Shown: one piece after another, positions 24,824 to 36,559 of the stretch
Numbering within the stretch: position 1 is the stretch's first letter
How the letters are laid out: every line of letters starts with the position of its first letter
Assembly: GCF_022539665.2 (NCBI RefSeq)
Contig: NC_081334.1
Coordinates: forward strand, 8,712,424 to 8,776,423
Source of the DNA: Daphnia carinata
Taxonomy: Eukaryota > Arthropoda > Branchiopoda > Diplostraca > Daphniidae
DNA length: 64,000 nt
Direction of reading: 5' to 3'
Notes under the pieces: model-generated
The model's database searches: none
Told to the model about the DNA's origin: nothing
Seen by the model: the letters and a program-made list of their open reading frames with translations, nothing else
Made by a program: the position numbers and the translations under genes

Positions 24824-24995
24824 ATGCGTATATATCGAGCGACAGAAGAAGCGAAGAAACGGAGTTTCACAACATCACCACACCAAATATTTCCGGTCCT
24901 ATACCAAATCATCCTGCGCCTACTAGAATGACGAATCCACGATAAAACTTACGGCAACGTAATGAAGTATCAAGATTCTAAAAAACCTTCAAATT

Positions 24996-26551
24996 TTGAT
25001 TTCACAGATGGAACTGATAATAATATTCATCCACTTACTAACCATTATTCCATCAACGTATCTCATCTATTCAACCGTATGCGACTGTAACAATGTAAAG
25101 ACCAGAGGAATTTTCGATATAGAAGCACCATATTACTGCAACAACAAGGAAACAGATACAGCACACTTACCCAGAATACCCACGCTGTACACGTTAAAAA
25201 CAACGCAGAAACCAGCAGCTTCTTGGAAAGGCTGGACATGCAAACAATGGATAAAACGAAGAAAATAACAGTATGGTCGATTCAACAAGAAGTTATGTTC
25301 TTATTAAACACACCTCTCGAAGATTCAGATATTGGTAAACGTCTATACAGCATCTCGTACGCCTGGGGACCAATAAAAATGAGATTTCCACAACCAATCA
25401 AAAAAGACGAAAAAGGACAGTACATAATTTATAACGCCACGATACATATAATCTACAAACCCGGATAGAGCAACCCGATGAAAGCTCACTTTCGTTTTGA
25501 AAACGATGACCCACTTCCATTGGGGTCAGAATTTGAATACATGGTTGACCAAGCAATACGAATGCAAAACAGCGATATTTGTATCACCGAAGGAGAAACA
25601 AATCGACTGGTTGCAGCCACTTGTTCTGAATAGTCTACACGGTGGATATTAGACCAGCAAAATTACCGATTAATCGCACAGGAATCACATCTTTGCATAA
25701 CGCTTGGATCATCCCAAAACATCATTCTAACAGAATGTAGGGATGATGAAAATGGTGCAACACAACAATGGATTTTTGAAACTGTGAATACTAATCCTAA
25801 AATCCAAGAAAACTTCCCGGATACAACGTTAGCGGAAATGCAGGAGATACAACAAGAACAGCGAAGAGCGATCACAACAACGATTAATTCGCCGATATTC
25901 GGAGGAATTTTAAAAACTAATCACGGCAGCGGAAATATAATCTGGGACATGATTGCCTGGGGATTGTTGAAAAATGGGAAAGCACCGAGTGAAAAGTGTC
26001 TGACTCATCACGGAATAAACAAACAGATAACACTAGAAGATTGCGACGCAGATTGGACCAAATGTCAAGAAGAACTAAGAACAGTGGTAACCAGTAATGA
26101 CCCATTGGTGCGATCACAAACTACAGTTGCTAACTGCAGCAGAACAACAGAACGAGGACAAGCTTTCGAATATACCTCTGATTTCACCATCAGACCGTTC
26201 AACACGAACAACAGTGTTAAAGCCCACACAACAATGCTCGTCCTCCAGGAATGCGCCAACACAAGCTCAATCTGGGGCACATACGAACACACAGGACAAC
26301 TCATGGCAACAGATAGAACTGGATTATACTCACCTTCATCAGATAGGAAGTGCTTAACACAAAGAGTAGGATGTGTGAGCCTGGGGCATTGTCACAGCTC
26401 CAGTAAAAAACCACACTTTAGCTTTGAATATCGCAACCCACATCAAATAAGGACACTTTCAGCGGCAGCCCTTATAGCGCTACATACTCAACGGCGTATA
26501 GTGGAATGGAACCCGATATGGAAAGTGACTACAGTGTTGACTTTACAATAG
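24996..26551 (+). pseudogene. Element A Env-like protein with lectin-like repeats, broken
   Basis: N-terminus: hydrophobic signal-like segment, then C-D-C-N-N and, further on, W-K-G-W-T-C-x2-W. This recalls the start of the B/E Env and suggests a common origin. A deletion near 25260, also recognisable from C and D, removes a large middle part. The downstream half has stops at 25466 and 25631, a beta-trefoil-like stretch (C-I-T-E-G, C-x-W, C-I-T-L-G, Q-Q-W) and then a second related stretch. No membrane segment is visible before the frame ends at 26551. It lies between pol and the ankyrin ORF. If it is an envelope protein, the missing anchor is unusual. Confidence 0.7.
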
Positions 26552-26554
26552 GAT

Positions 26555-27541
26555 ATGACAGTGACGAATAACTATCTTCAATATGAACCTCCACAAAAAC
26601 GCAACAAGCCGGACGACCAACAAAAGGAAACGGAAGCATGCAAAAACTGTCGGATGAAAACGATAGCATCCATATCGGCATCCCGAGCAGAAAAAATCCA
26701 GCTGCGAAGGCAAGCTATGATAGACCTGGAAGATGGAAAACTTTCATTATCGATGATGGGAGCTCCTTTATGGATGATAAGAAAGTGCATCCAAAATAAA
26801 ATGCAATCACAACAAGGTTGGCCAAGACAGAAGATGGCTACATTCCTTAACGAGAGATATGAAAAAGAACAAACGCTACTCCATACAAGCGTAAGAAGAA
26901 GTAGGTATGATATTACAGACCTTTTACTTTCCTTCGGAGCAAACCCGGAAATCCTTTACCATGGAAAAACAATCGGTCATACCGCAATAACCCTAAATGA
27001 TCTACTCTTACTACGGATCCTGAAACATAACAATTGCGAATTTACAGCTCGCGATTACAACGGAGAAACCCCCTTAATGCTGGCAATTTCATACGAAAAC
27101 CTAGAGTGTGCGAAGTTAATATGGTCACCAACTAATATTAACATTGATACACATCAGGGCAAAACCGTTTTGCATTACCTAGCCATGTATGGTTTAGAAG
27201 ACCTTGAAACCATAATTTGCGCCAAAAGAATTATCTACATAAACCAACAAGACACCTCAGGTGAAACCGCTCTACACGTAGCAGTCGGATTCAATCGAAT
27301 CGACATGATTGAAATATTACTGCTACACGGAACAGACGCATGGATAAAAGACTCCCATGGGCGCACGGCGAGATCAAAACCATGCAGTAAAAGAGCGCAA
27401 GCCATCCTCGAAAAATGGGAACAGAACGGTAACCCCTTGACTAAAACTAGAAGAAAAGAAAACCACCAATACAGCCGCAAGGGGAAGGAACAAATCAACA
27501 TAGCCGAAATACCGGGCAGAAAGAAAAGCAAGAATCCATGA
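26555..27541 (+). pseudogene. Element A ankyrin-repeat ORF, 5'-truncated
   Basis: An open stretch of 328 codons. Compared with the intact copy in D it begins at about D residue 118, because a frameshift near 26560 and a deletion against the env-like ORF remove the acidic N-terminus. The remainder matches D closely: C-K-N-C segment, five ankyrin repeats (for example G-E-T-P-L-M-L-A, G-K-T-V-L-H-Y-L-A, G-E-T-A-L-H-V-A) and a Lys/Arg-rich tail. Ankyrin repeats are protein-binding solenoids. No cap or zinc site is obvious. That the frame stayed open while pol collapsed may be chance or recent selection. Confidence 0.8.
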
Positions 27542-27699
27542 AGAAAAGAAAGGAGAAACTACGCCAGCAATCTTTTTAAAAAACACATATAACTCTTTTT
27601 CATAAATTTTTGTTGAAGGAATAAGTTTTATTATTCAACCATAGCAACAACTGTAGCCGGTGACGGAAAATGCAAATTGGAGGACTAATTCTTATTATC

Positions 27700-27714
27700 A
27701 AAGAAGGGAAGGAA
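27700..27714 (+). other. Polypurine tract of element A
   Basis: AAAGAAGGGAAGGAA directly abuts the 3' LTR, the expected plus-strand primer. Elements C and D carry the reverse complement at 29560 and 59562. Confidence 0.8.
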
Positions 27715-27918
27715 TGTAACAAGCCCAAAGGCTAACCAAAAAGAGCCACACCTATTACATCACTCAAGCGTTTCACAAGTGAAAGTGAACGTATCTCCTC
27801 TCTCTTCACCTTCAATATTTGTGTTCTGTAGTAGTAAAAATACTGCATATTTTGTAGCTTGTATTTTGGAGTTGTTTCGGCAACTCACTGCAAATACACG
27901 GGATTTGGAAACTTTACA
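27715..27918 (+). repeat. 3' LTR of element A
   Basis: 204 bp, partner of 6831-7034 with about six substitutions, one of them in the TATA box (TATAAATA to TAAAAATA). Followed by the CTAT duplication and satellite. Confidence 0.95.
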
Positions 27919-29355
27919 CTATAACACTAGATTCATATCGAATACACGTATATTTCATACCGTTTGAATGTAGATCATGAAACTGATTCTATAACACTAT
28001 ATTCACATTGAATACACGTATATTTGATGCTCTTTGAATGTAGATATTGAAACTCACTGTATCACACTATATTCACATTGAATACAGGTATATTTGATGC
28101 TGTTTCAATGTAGATATTGAAACTCACTGTATCACACTATATTCACATTGAATACACGTATAATTGATACTGTTTGAATGTAGATAATGAAACTGATTCT
28201 ATAACACTATATTCACATTGAATACACGTATATTTGATGCTGTTTGAATGTAGATAATGAAACTCACTGTATCACACTATATTCACATTGAATAGACGTA
28301 TATTTGATGCTGTTTGAATGTAGATATCGAAACTAAATGAATCATACTATATTCACATTGAATACACGTATATTGGATACTGTTTGAATATAGATCATGA
28401 AACTTATTCTATAACACTATATTCACATTGAATACACGTATATTTGATGCTGTTTGAATGTAGATATTGAAACTCACTGTATCACACTATATTCATATTG
28501 AATACACGTATATTTGATACTGTTTGGATGTAGATCATGAAACTGATTCTATAACACTATATTCACATTGAATGCATGTATATTTGATACTGTTTGAATG
28601 TAGATCATTTAACTGATTCTATAACACTATATTCACATTGAATAGACGTATATTTGATGCTGTTTGAATGTAGATATTGAAACTAAATGAATCACACTAT
28701 ATTCACATTGAATACACGTATATTTGATACTGTATGAATGTAGATCATGAAACTGATTCTATTACACTATATTCACATTGAATACACGTATATTTGATGC
28801 TGTTTAAATGCAGATATTGAAACTCACTGTATCACACTATCATTACATTTAATACACGTATATTTAATACTGTTTGAATGTAGATTATGAAACTGATTCT
28901 ATAACACTATATTCACATTGAATAGACGTATATTTGATGCTGTTTGAATGTAGATATTGAAACTAAATGTATCACACAATATTGACATTGAATACACGTA
29001 TAGTTGATGCTGTTTGAATGTAGATCATGAAACTGATTCTATAACACTATATTCACATTGAATAGACGTATATTTGATGCTGTTTAAATGTAGATATTGA
29101 AACTCACTGTATCACACTATATTCACATTGAATACACGTATATTTTATACTGTTTGAATGTAGATCATGAAACTGATTCTGTAACACTATATTCATATTG
29201 AATACACGTATATTTGGTACTGTTTGAATTTAGATCATGAAACTGATTCGATAACACTATATTCACATTGAATACACGTATATTTGATGCTGTTTGAATG
29301 TAGATATTGAAACTCACTGTATCACACTATATTCACATTGAATACATGTAGATTT
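27919..29355 (-). repeat. 70-bp satellite, block 3 (inverted)
   Basis: Continuation of block 2 in the same orientation and phase after element A, about 20 copies. It ends at the LTR of element C. Confidence 0.96.
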
Positions 29356-29559
29356 TGTAAAGTTTCCAATACCTCGTGTATTTTCAGTGTGTTGCCGAAA
29401 CAACTCCGAATTAGATGTTACAATCATGCTGTATTTATACTACTAAAGGATACAAATTATGTAGGTAAAGTGGGAGGAGATACGTTCACTTTCACTTGTG
29501 AATCGCTTGAGGAATGTATGAGGTGTGGCTTCCTTTGGATACCCTTTGGGCTCGTTACA
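29356..29559 (-). repeat. 3' LTR of element C
   Basis: 204 bp, reverse complement of the A LTR with many more differences; reads TGTAACGAGCC...TTTACA on the minus strand. A purine tract (minus strand GAAGAGGGGAAGGAA) adjoins it at 29560. Confidence 0.93.
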
Positions 29560-29668
29560 TTCCTTCCCCTCTTCAGTAAGAAGAATTGGTCCTCCAATTT
29601 GCATTTTCCGTCACCGACTACAATTGTTGCTATGGTTGAAAAATAAAACTTGTTCCTTCACCCAAAAT

Positions 29669-31019
29669 TTAGAAAAAAGGGTTGTATGTGATTTTAATAA
29701 GGTTGTTGGTGTATTGTCTTCTTTCTATTCTTCTTTTATTCTTGCTTTTCTTTCTGCCTGGTATTTCGGCTATGTTGATTACGGCTTGATCATTTTCCTC
29801 GCGGCTGTATTGTTGGTTTTCTTTTCTTGTAGTTTTAGCCAGGGAATTACTGTTATGTTTTAGTTTCCATTTTTGGAATATGGTTTGCGCTCTTGTGCTG
29901 CATGTTTCTGATCCAGCCACGCGTCCATGGGAGTCTTTTATTCTTGCGTCTGCTCCGTGTAGCAGTAAAAGCTCGATCATGTCGATTTGGTTGAATCCGG
30001 CTGCTACGTGTAAGGCGGTTTTGGCTGAGTCGTCTTGTTGGTTGATATTGATGATTCTCTTTGCGCAAATTTGGGTGGCCAGGTCCTCTAGGCCATACAT
30101 GGCTAAATAATGCAGAACGGTTCTGCTGCTTGGTGTTGTAATGTTAATGTTAGTTGGTGTCCATATTAACTTCGCTTGTTCTTGATTTTCGTGTGAGATT
30201 GCCAACATAAATGGAGTTTCTCCTTTGTAAATGCGAGTTGTAATTTTCGGCTGCTGCGATATGGCCAATTGTTTTTCCGTGTTAGAGTATCTCTGGATCC
30301 GCTCCGAAGGATAGTAAAAGGTCGGTAATGTCGTACCTTCATCTTCGTACGCTGGTCTGTTCCTCTTCGAATCTTTCAATGAGGAATGTGGCCATCTTCT
30401 GTCTCGGCCAACCTTGTTGCATTTTGAATTTATTTTGGATGCACCTTCTTATTACCTGCATTGGAGCTCCCATCATCGTTAATGAAAGTTTTCCGTTTTC
30501 TAAGTCTATCATGGCTTGTCTTCGTAGTTGGATTTTTTCTGCTCGGGCTGCTTATAGTGATGCTTTCGTTTTCATCCGACAATTTTTGCATGCCTCTGTT
30601 TCCCTTTGTTGGTCGTCCGGCTTATTCCGTTTTTGGGAAGGTTCACACTGAAGATAAGTGTCACTGTCATTTCCTAATATAAGATCAATACTGTAGACAC
30701 TTTCGCAATCGGGTGCTATTCCACTATACGCCGTTAATCCCTCGTTATCACCTTCACTGGATTCACTGCTGTCATTCAGTTTTTCTTCATTTCTGAAAAA
30801 GTTGATCTTCTTTGTTTCTACCTCTCCGCTCCATCCTATGTATCGCACTATTTTCTTGTTCTTATCCGCATTTTTCGCACTTTCTTTTGCTCTGTAGTCC
30901 TGTTGCTCATCCTCACCTTCGGTATCGATAATAGTAATTAGCTCGTATATCCTCTTCGTCTCCTGATGGATGATGGTTACTTCCATTGTGTTATCCTGAG
31001 TGGTATTCTTATAGGCCAA
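29669..31019 (-). pseudogene. Element C ankyrin-repeat ORF, broken
   Basis: Starts at ATG 31019 (M-A-Y-K-N), matching the M-A-N-N start of the D copy. The N-terminal half (31019-30552) is acidic with the same E-S-A-K-N, G-L-T-A-Y-S-G and C-K-N-C segments. A stop at 30552, frame changes near 30380 and an internal deletion break the repeat region. Repeats 3-5 and the basic tail are readable at 30379-29669. It shows that the ankyrin ORF was part of the common ancestor of A, C and D. Confidence 0.8.
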
Positions 31020-31458
31020 TTTGCGATGAATTGTTGGTTTTTAGTGCACACTTGGCTTTGCAAAACTTTGTTGGAGTTATGCCGTTGAGACACTGGGAAG
31101 AGTTTAGTTTATGCATTTTGCAAAATCTTGCTTATTCATAGATGTTCATGTTGTTTTTCATAAGTTCTTGTTTCTCTGTTTCTAATTCGATAACAGGTTT
31201 GTCTTTGCATTTAATGTTCCATTTTCTGTTTCATACCCTTTTTGGGTGAAATTGTTTCTACGCCTTGTGTTGCGCTGACATTTGGATTTATCGCAGGGCG
31301 AATCGACGAATATCCTGTTTGTTTTGAACTTTCTTTATTCCTTTTTATTGTCATTTTCTTATAGGGGCTCTTGCGTTTTTATTTTTCTTTGTGACTTAGT
31401 TTCGGTCGTTCTCTGGTACGTAACACTGTTTGATTTGTTGTTCTGCTCGTGGTTTGTG

Positions 31459-31602
31459 ATGCCAAATTTCGATTTTAACTACTGTTGGCGGTATCGGCGA
31501 CAAGTTGAAACCGCGTTGTCTAGCATTGATAAGGCGCTATATCCCACTCCTGAGAGTCATTTCCAGCGGTTTCATCCCAAGGATCAGCAAATGTTTTTTT
31601 GA
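31459..31602 (+). other. Antisense small ORF 1 in element C
   Basis: 47 codons, ATG 31459 to TGA 31600, on the strand opposite the element's genes, between ankyrin and env-like ORFs. It contains R-Y-R-R-Q-V and A-L-Y-P-T-P-E-S-H-F, which resemble R-Y-R-x-V-Y-P-L and I-Y-H-P-T-P in the neighbouring antisense frame and in element D. No known family. Short, so chance cannot be excluded. Confidence 0.3.
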
Positions 31603-31730
31603 CTCATTTCAATTTTACTTTTCTGTTGCGAATTTTATACATTTTAAAAACGAACGCCCATGGATCAATGACTACTATTAATTGTATGTTTTTTTTAAGA
31701 TAATAATAATAATCCGATTTCTTATTCAGG

Positions 31731-31979
31731 AACCATCCTGGGTATGCGCGATATCGCGTCTGTTACCCATTGAGATTCGCTCGCTTTCTCTGGTGGTTGG
31801 AATAGGGGATTGATATTTTCCATCCTACTCCGTTTTTCTCCTGGTTGGTGAAGGAGTTTCTCCAGCGCGAGCACGATGAAGAGATGTTGCCGCTCACAAG
31901 AATTTTTGAAAAACATTTTGATTTTGAGCATAATTATATGGATACTGATGCTCCTGATGATTTTGTTATTGATTTTTGA
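31731..31979 (+). other. Antisense ORF 2 in element C, shared with D
   Basis: 83-codon frame after a plausible splice acceptor (TTATTCAG at 31722-31729), with one in-frame TAG at codon 24. It opens G-Y-A-R-Y-R and continues Y-P-L-R-F-A-R-F-L-W-W-L-E, close to D's 61560-61784. Most C/D nucleotide differences in the first 35 codons are synonymous third-position changes in this frame, whereas the opposite (element-sense) frame is not convincingly open in D. Function unknown; the tail is acidic (D-T-D-A-P-D-D). It could be a protein made from antisense transcription of the retroelement. Confidence 0.45.
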
Positions 31980-32020
31980 TTTTGTTAGTTTTTTAGTTGT
32001 GTTAGTCGGGAATAAAAATG

Positions 32021-32790
32021 TTATGCTGATGTATGCAGGTGAGTATTCTGCATGCATGTATTTATAGTTGTTTTTAACATCTCGTATAGTTTCCTTGTCG
32101 TTTCCGTCGGGAAAATTAGGTATGTTAGCGGTATACCGACAACTTTGTAGCCTTGTGGTGTGATGTCCCGATCTGGTTTGTTGAGGAATGATATCTCGAT
32201 TTGTCGATTCGTGTCATAGGGACGGCTGGTGTTTTCGTGTTCCGGCATTCTTGGGAGTTCCAGATATCCGCTTCCTTTAATCAATGCTTGTGAGTATGAG
32301 CTATATGTTGTCCTATCTCCCCACACTATTGTGTTTTGATTTTGAATGAAGTGTCCTTCCTGCTGGGTGGTGTTTAATGGTCCAAAAGGGCTTTCAATGG
32401 GATCATCTGGCTTTTCTTGTCGTAGCGTGATTTGTTCTGCTACACAGTTGAGGGTGTGGTATTGTTTTATGGCATACCATTGCCCTTCGCGTGTTGGAGT
32501 GGCTATAAAACTCAGTCCTGCTGGTCCGGTCTGCATGTTGTTATCGCCACACATCTTGTCGTTCACCATTTTCCAGCATTCCAGTGGGGTTATTAGTTTA
32601 GTTTCTTATGAATATATTGTGTAAAAAGATCCAATCCAAAATGATCCTGTTATTTTCTTCGTTTTTATCCATTGTTTGCATGTCCAGCCTTTCCAAGAAG
32701 CTGCTGGCTTCTGTGTTGTTTTAAAGTGTACAGCGTGGGTATTCTGGGTAAGTGTGCTGTATCTGTTTCCTTGTTGCTGCAGTAATATAC
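32021..32790 (-). pseudogene. Element C Env-like fragment
   Basis: Middle part of the A/C/D Env-like protein: G-W-T-C-x2-W, then C-V-A-E-Q-I-T, Q-N-Q-N-T-I-V-W-G-D and K-G-S-G-Y-L-E-L-P, matching D. The N-terminus is missing because a deletion joins the integrase C-terminus to env, and an in-frame stop lies near 32600. Downstream of 32021 the lectin-like part is absent. It supplies the region deleted in A, showing that A's short form is secondary. Confidence 0.75.
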
Positions 32791-34700
32791 ACGTGTTCCT
32801 TCGCTAGTTGCTGACCTTTCTTCCATTGATGTGAGTACATTACACTGGTGTCCTCGTATGTCTCGTAACGTCTGTCTATTTCGATGTCGTTTGGGATCAC
32901 GGGGTGTCTTCCAAAGAATAGAAAGAATGTGCTTTGTTGTAGTGTTGATTGCTTCGCTATGTTGTAAGCAAATGGGACGAACGGAAGATATTTGTCCCAG
33001 TTTCCAGGTTCATCCCCCTCGTAGCAAGCTAACATGTCACATAGGATTCTGTTAAATCGTTCTACTAATCCGTCCGTTTGGGGGTGGTATGCTGTTGTTC
33101 TTATTTGTTTGATCTTGAACATTTTGCAAATTTCTTGGATTAAGTACGACAGGAAGTTAGTCCCTTGATCTGTTAAGAGTACTTCGGGGGATCCATATTT
33201 GGTAAAAATATCATTAACCAAGATTGTAGCAATTGTTTGGGCAGTCTGATCTTTCATCGGCAATGAAAAAACGAAACGACTGACGTAATCTTATAGGACT
33301 AAGATGTACCTATGTCCCTTTGCGCTTATGGGAACTGGACTCACAATATCCATCACAAGTCTTTCCCACACCCTTTCGGCTGGGGGCATAGGTTGCAATG
33401 GTGCTTTACTTCCTCTCACAGCCTTGGGTTTTGCGCATTTTAGGCAATTTTTGATGTATTCTGTTACGTTTTGTCGCATATGTGGGAACAAGTATTGCTC
33501 TTGAAGTCTGGCTATTGTTTTTTCTATTCCTAAATGTCCGGCTAACATGTGATCATGGTTTGCTCGTAAAATCTCAGTGACTAACGTCATAGGGACTACT
33601 AGCTTTCCTTGCCTATCTGTTAATAAACCTTTTTCGTTGATGATAAAGTTGCTTCTAAATCTGTTACTTTTCTGGCTATCTTCTTGTATTTTTATCATTA
33701 ATTTTTGGCAATATTTATCTTCTTGCTGTTGTTCTAGCCATCTGTCTTCTCTCCAAGACCTTTTACTTTCACTTCCAATTTCTCTTTCAAAACTTTTGCT
33801 TTCCTCTTTATGATTTTTCCTTTCGAAACTTTCGCTTCCTGTCTGACGACTTTCATTTTCTCTCTCAAGTTGGTCTTATATCCTTAATCTTTCAATTTGT
33901 AGTTTGTTTCTTAATCTTTCACTTTCTTTTCGATTTCTTTCAAGCTCTTTTATGACAATTTCTTTTTCCGTTGCCCTTGTTTATACTCTTGCTAGTGGCA
34001 CTATGGGAATGCGACTTAGGGTATCAGCATTTCGGTGTGACTTCCCTGATCGGTACCCAATGGCGATGTCAAATTCTTGGAGTTTTAATGCCCATCTAGC
34101 TAATCTTCCTGCGGGTTCTGTCTAGTTCATTTGCCATTCCAAAGGTCCATGGTCTGTAAATACGATAAATCTGCGTCCGTATAAATATGTTCTAAATACT
34201 TCCTTCACATGGATGATTGCGTAAGCCTCTTCCTCTGTGGTTGACCACTTGGCCTCGCGGTCGTTCAGATGTTTAGAGCTATACGCTATGAGGACTTCCG
34301 CGCCGTCTAATTCACATGGGGTTCCTGTACGTCGGACTCCGCTGAATCCGCTGATTGAGGTAGAGTCTGTATCTGAGCCAAGACTGCTCCTATTCCGTAT
34401 CCTGAAGCATCCGTGTAGATGATAAATTCGCTCGTGAAATCTGGATACCCTAGGATAGGTCTAGTTATGAGACAGTTCTTGATACAGTCAAAAGCGTTCT
34501 TTTGTTCCTCTCCCCATTTCTACTCGGCTGATTTTCTCGTTACCGCTGTCAGTGGGTGGGCTTTATCAGCAAAAGCCCGGATGAATTTTCTATAATAGCT
34601 AGCCAGACCTAAAAATGAGCTCAATTCCTTCACGTTTTTGGGAGCTGGGTATTTAATGATTGCTTCTAGCTTTTTAGTACTCGGTGTTATTCCTTTTTTC
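32721..34700 (-). pseudogene. Element C Pol remnant: RNase H and integrase
   Basis: Reading on the minus strand from 34700: the RT connection segment (S-F-L-G-L-A-S-Y-Y-R-K-F near 34600), RNase H (T-D-A-S-G-Y-G-I-G near 34410; R-P-L-E-W near 34130), a Lys/Glu-rich linker with several stops, then integrase (33698-32721) with H-L-G-I-E-K-T, D-I-V-S-P-V-P, T-D-Q-G and V-E-R-F. Protease and the RT palm are missing. Stops and frame changes occur near 34520, 34290, 34120 and 33290. Confidence 0.85.
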
Positions 34701-34702
34701 GA

Positions 34703-35185
34703 AACAGACAGCTCGCTCTCTCTCTCTTGCCATCGAGTTTATTCGAGACTGATGAATGATGAGTGATGAACGGTGAGAGTATATACAGAATATGACGATG
34801 TACATGAGACGCGTGTGGTACCTGAGAAGGATCAGCATGGTTAGGAACGATAGGGGAAAAGACAGTAAAGTATAAGTCTACCTGAGAAACCAGAAAGCTT
34901 ATCGGGTAATTTGTTTAACACACACACACACATGCACAGAGCATACAATACAGATAGCTGAGACCTGCTAGGCTTCGAGAAAGATGGGAAAGAGTAAAGG
35001 GAGTCGCACTCACGACAGTGAAATTCTCCAGAAAGAGCAGAGTTACCTAAATGGCATCAAAGAACTAACGCAACATGGTCGAATAACAGACGACATTTAT
35101 AAAGATGAAAGGAGGGGAATAACGACAGGAGGGGTAGGCGTAGGTGCCAGATTAAATTATTGCGATTTCGTGGAAACAAGTATGG
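34703..35185. other. Unrelated filler between pol and gag of C
   Basis: About 480 bp that replaces protease and most of RT. It holds a CT microsatellite (34713-34728), a CA run (about 34920-34933), and on the minus strand an AATAAA near 34740. Its minus-strand end is LTR-like, but no partner is in the window. A short plus-strand frame from 34984 runs on into antisense gag, so it is not a gene. Origin unknown. Confidence 0.5.
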
Positions 35186-36559
35186 ATAACTTTTTTCTTT
35201 GTGCTGCTAAGTCGTATGCATTCTGGAACCTTTCAATGATGGTCACCTTGCTCTTCAACGCAGTTTCCATGCCATTCTAGGGCATCACCATTTAATCTGT
35301 TGGAGAAGAATCGTATTTTTTGGTCGTCGTCCCCGTTGTTGTTACGTGCTACATGTTCTGCGTCCTTCAGCCATCCTGTTATAAGCTTATCAGTACTTTT
35401 TCCTAAAAAACGGAATTGACTTTTTGTCTTCTCTCGAAAATAATTCTCCTAGCGCTTTTACAATGGGTTGAGTTGTGGATTCGTCAGCATCTGTTGTGTC
35501 TCGATCAATTCTCGAAGTTTCTTTGTGTGAAGGTCCCATTTCGATTTTTTGTTTGGTATTTTGTTCTAGTCGAAGGAGGTTATCGTTTTGGATCTCGATT
35601 TGGTTGTTTAGGTCGTTGTTGAGTTGCTGCAGCTCTGTTATTTGTTCTGATTCTAATTCGTAGTGAAGGGATTTGTCTCCTTCTGTTAATTAGGTTAGGT
35701 CGTGTATTTCGCTCACTAGTTTTGTTATCGCTCCTGGTTCGTTGGTGATGTCTAAGTCTTCGGTTTCGGCGAATGTTACCCGTTGCTTTCTATATTCTTT
35801 TATCCTGTTCTCCAGATACTCGATTTTTTCGTCTCGGTCCCCTGTCTGTACGTTGGTCGTTTGTAATTCTTTTTCAAGATTTTTGTTCTTTGTAGTAATA
35901 TCTATCAGGCTTCTTTGTAAACCGGCTTTTTCGGTTAAGGTTTTCTCAAGGATTTCTTTCGTTTCTTTTGCTTCTGTCTGAAGTTGTTTGTTTGTTTCTA
36001 AGGCTGCTTTTATCTGTTGTTCGACGTCTTCTAACCTCGTAACCAGTTGTTTTCTTTCACTTTCAAGTTTGCTAATTATTTCTTGTCCTTCTTTTTCAAC
36101 AGCTATGTTGTTTTCTTCTTTTTTTCGTAAAAGGTTTTGCAATTGGTTCTCTGTTGCTGTGGCGGTTTCAAGGCTAGTTTCTAATTCGCTGATTCGATTG
36201 GCAGATTTTTCAAGGGAGTTTTTGAGTGCTTCGTTACTTTCTTGGAGTTGCTCAAGAGAACTACTTAGGGTGTATTTGGAACTTTTTGCCTTTTTCTTGT
36301 TGCTATCTAGCTGTTTTCGCAAGCTTTGTAATTCGTAGTTTAGGTCAAACGAATATTTCTTCTCTGCAATCTGCGCAAGTACTAATTCTTTTTGCAAGAC
36401 ATTGATTGTACCAAACAGGAATTTTTTTTCTTTACCATGCACAATGCTAATCTGTTGTAATAAACTGTCAAGGTTTTTAGTATTCCCACCGAAGGACTCT
36501 ACGTGATTTTTAAATGTCTTTGTGGTGTTTGTAATACTTTCTGCTGTTATACTACTTGT
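35186..36559 (-). pseudogene. Element C Gag, coiled-coil part
   Basis: Minus-strand frame from the satellite junction at 36559 down through a coiled coil nearly identical in arrangement to A's Gag (K-A-K-S-S-K, L-E-K-S-A-N-R-I-S-E-L-E), with one stop at 35690, to the start of the gag domain at about 35190. It keeps about 70 codons that A lacks (around 35600-35820). The N-terminus and the CCHC region are missing. Confidence 0.85.

Larger units (their letters stand above)
6831..27918 (+). mobile_element. Ty3/gypsy retroelement A (Env-like + ankyrin), split by B
   Basis: Complete but decayed LTR element. It has 204-bp LTRs beginning TGTAACAAGCC and ending TTTACA, and a 4-bp target duplication CTAT (6827-6830 and 27919-27922) in inverted satellite. 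Gene order is gag, pro-pol, env-like, ankyrin ORF, PPT, LTR. Removing element B leaves about 9.2 kb. By eye the two LTRs differ at about 6 of 204 positions. All coding regions carry stops or frameshifts. Elements C and D are relatives on the other strand. Confidence 0.95.
29356..36559 (-). mobile_element. Gypsy retroelement C (A family), 5'-truncated
   Basis: Minus-strand relative of A. The 3' LTR is at 29356-29559; going upstream come the ankyrin ORF, env-like fragment, integrase and RNase H, then about 480 bp of unrelated DNA, then gag. There is no 5' LTR: gag stops at 36559 directly against satellite in forward orientation. Protease and most of RT are missing. It is a composite, rearranged relic. 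Confidence 0.9.

Noticed and set aside
34984-35280. 98-codon plus-strand frame
   Set aside because: Runs from the filler segment into antisense gag; its second half is a shadow.
35742-36338. Plus-strand Ser/Phe-rich frames opposite element C gag
   Set aside because: Mirror of the coiled-coil coding strand. Similar shadows occur opposite A's gag at 7743-8417, so they follow the sense constraint, unlike the antisense frame at 31731 whose sense strand is closed.
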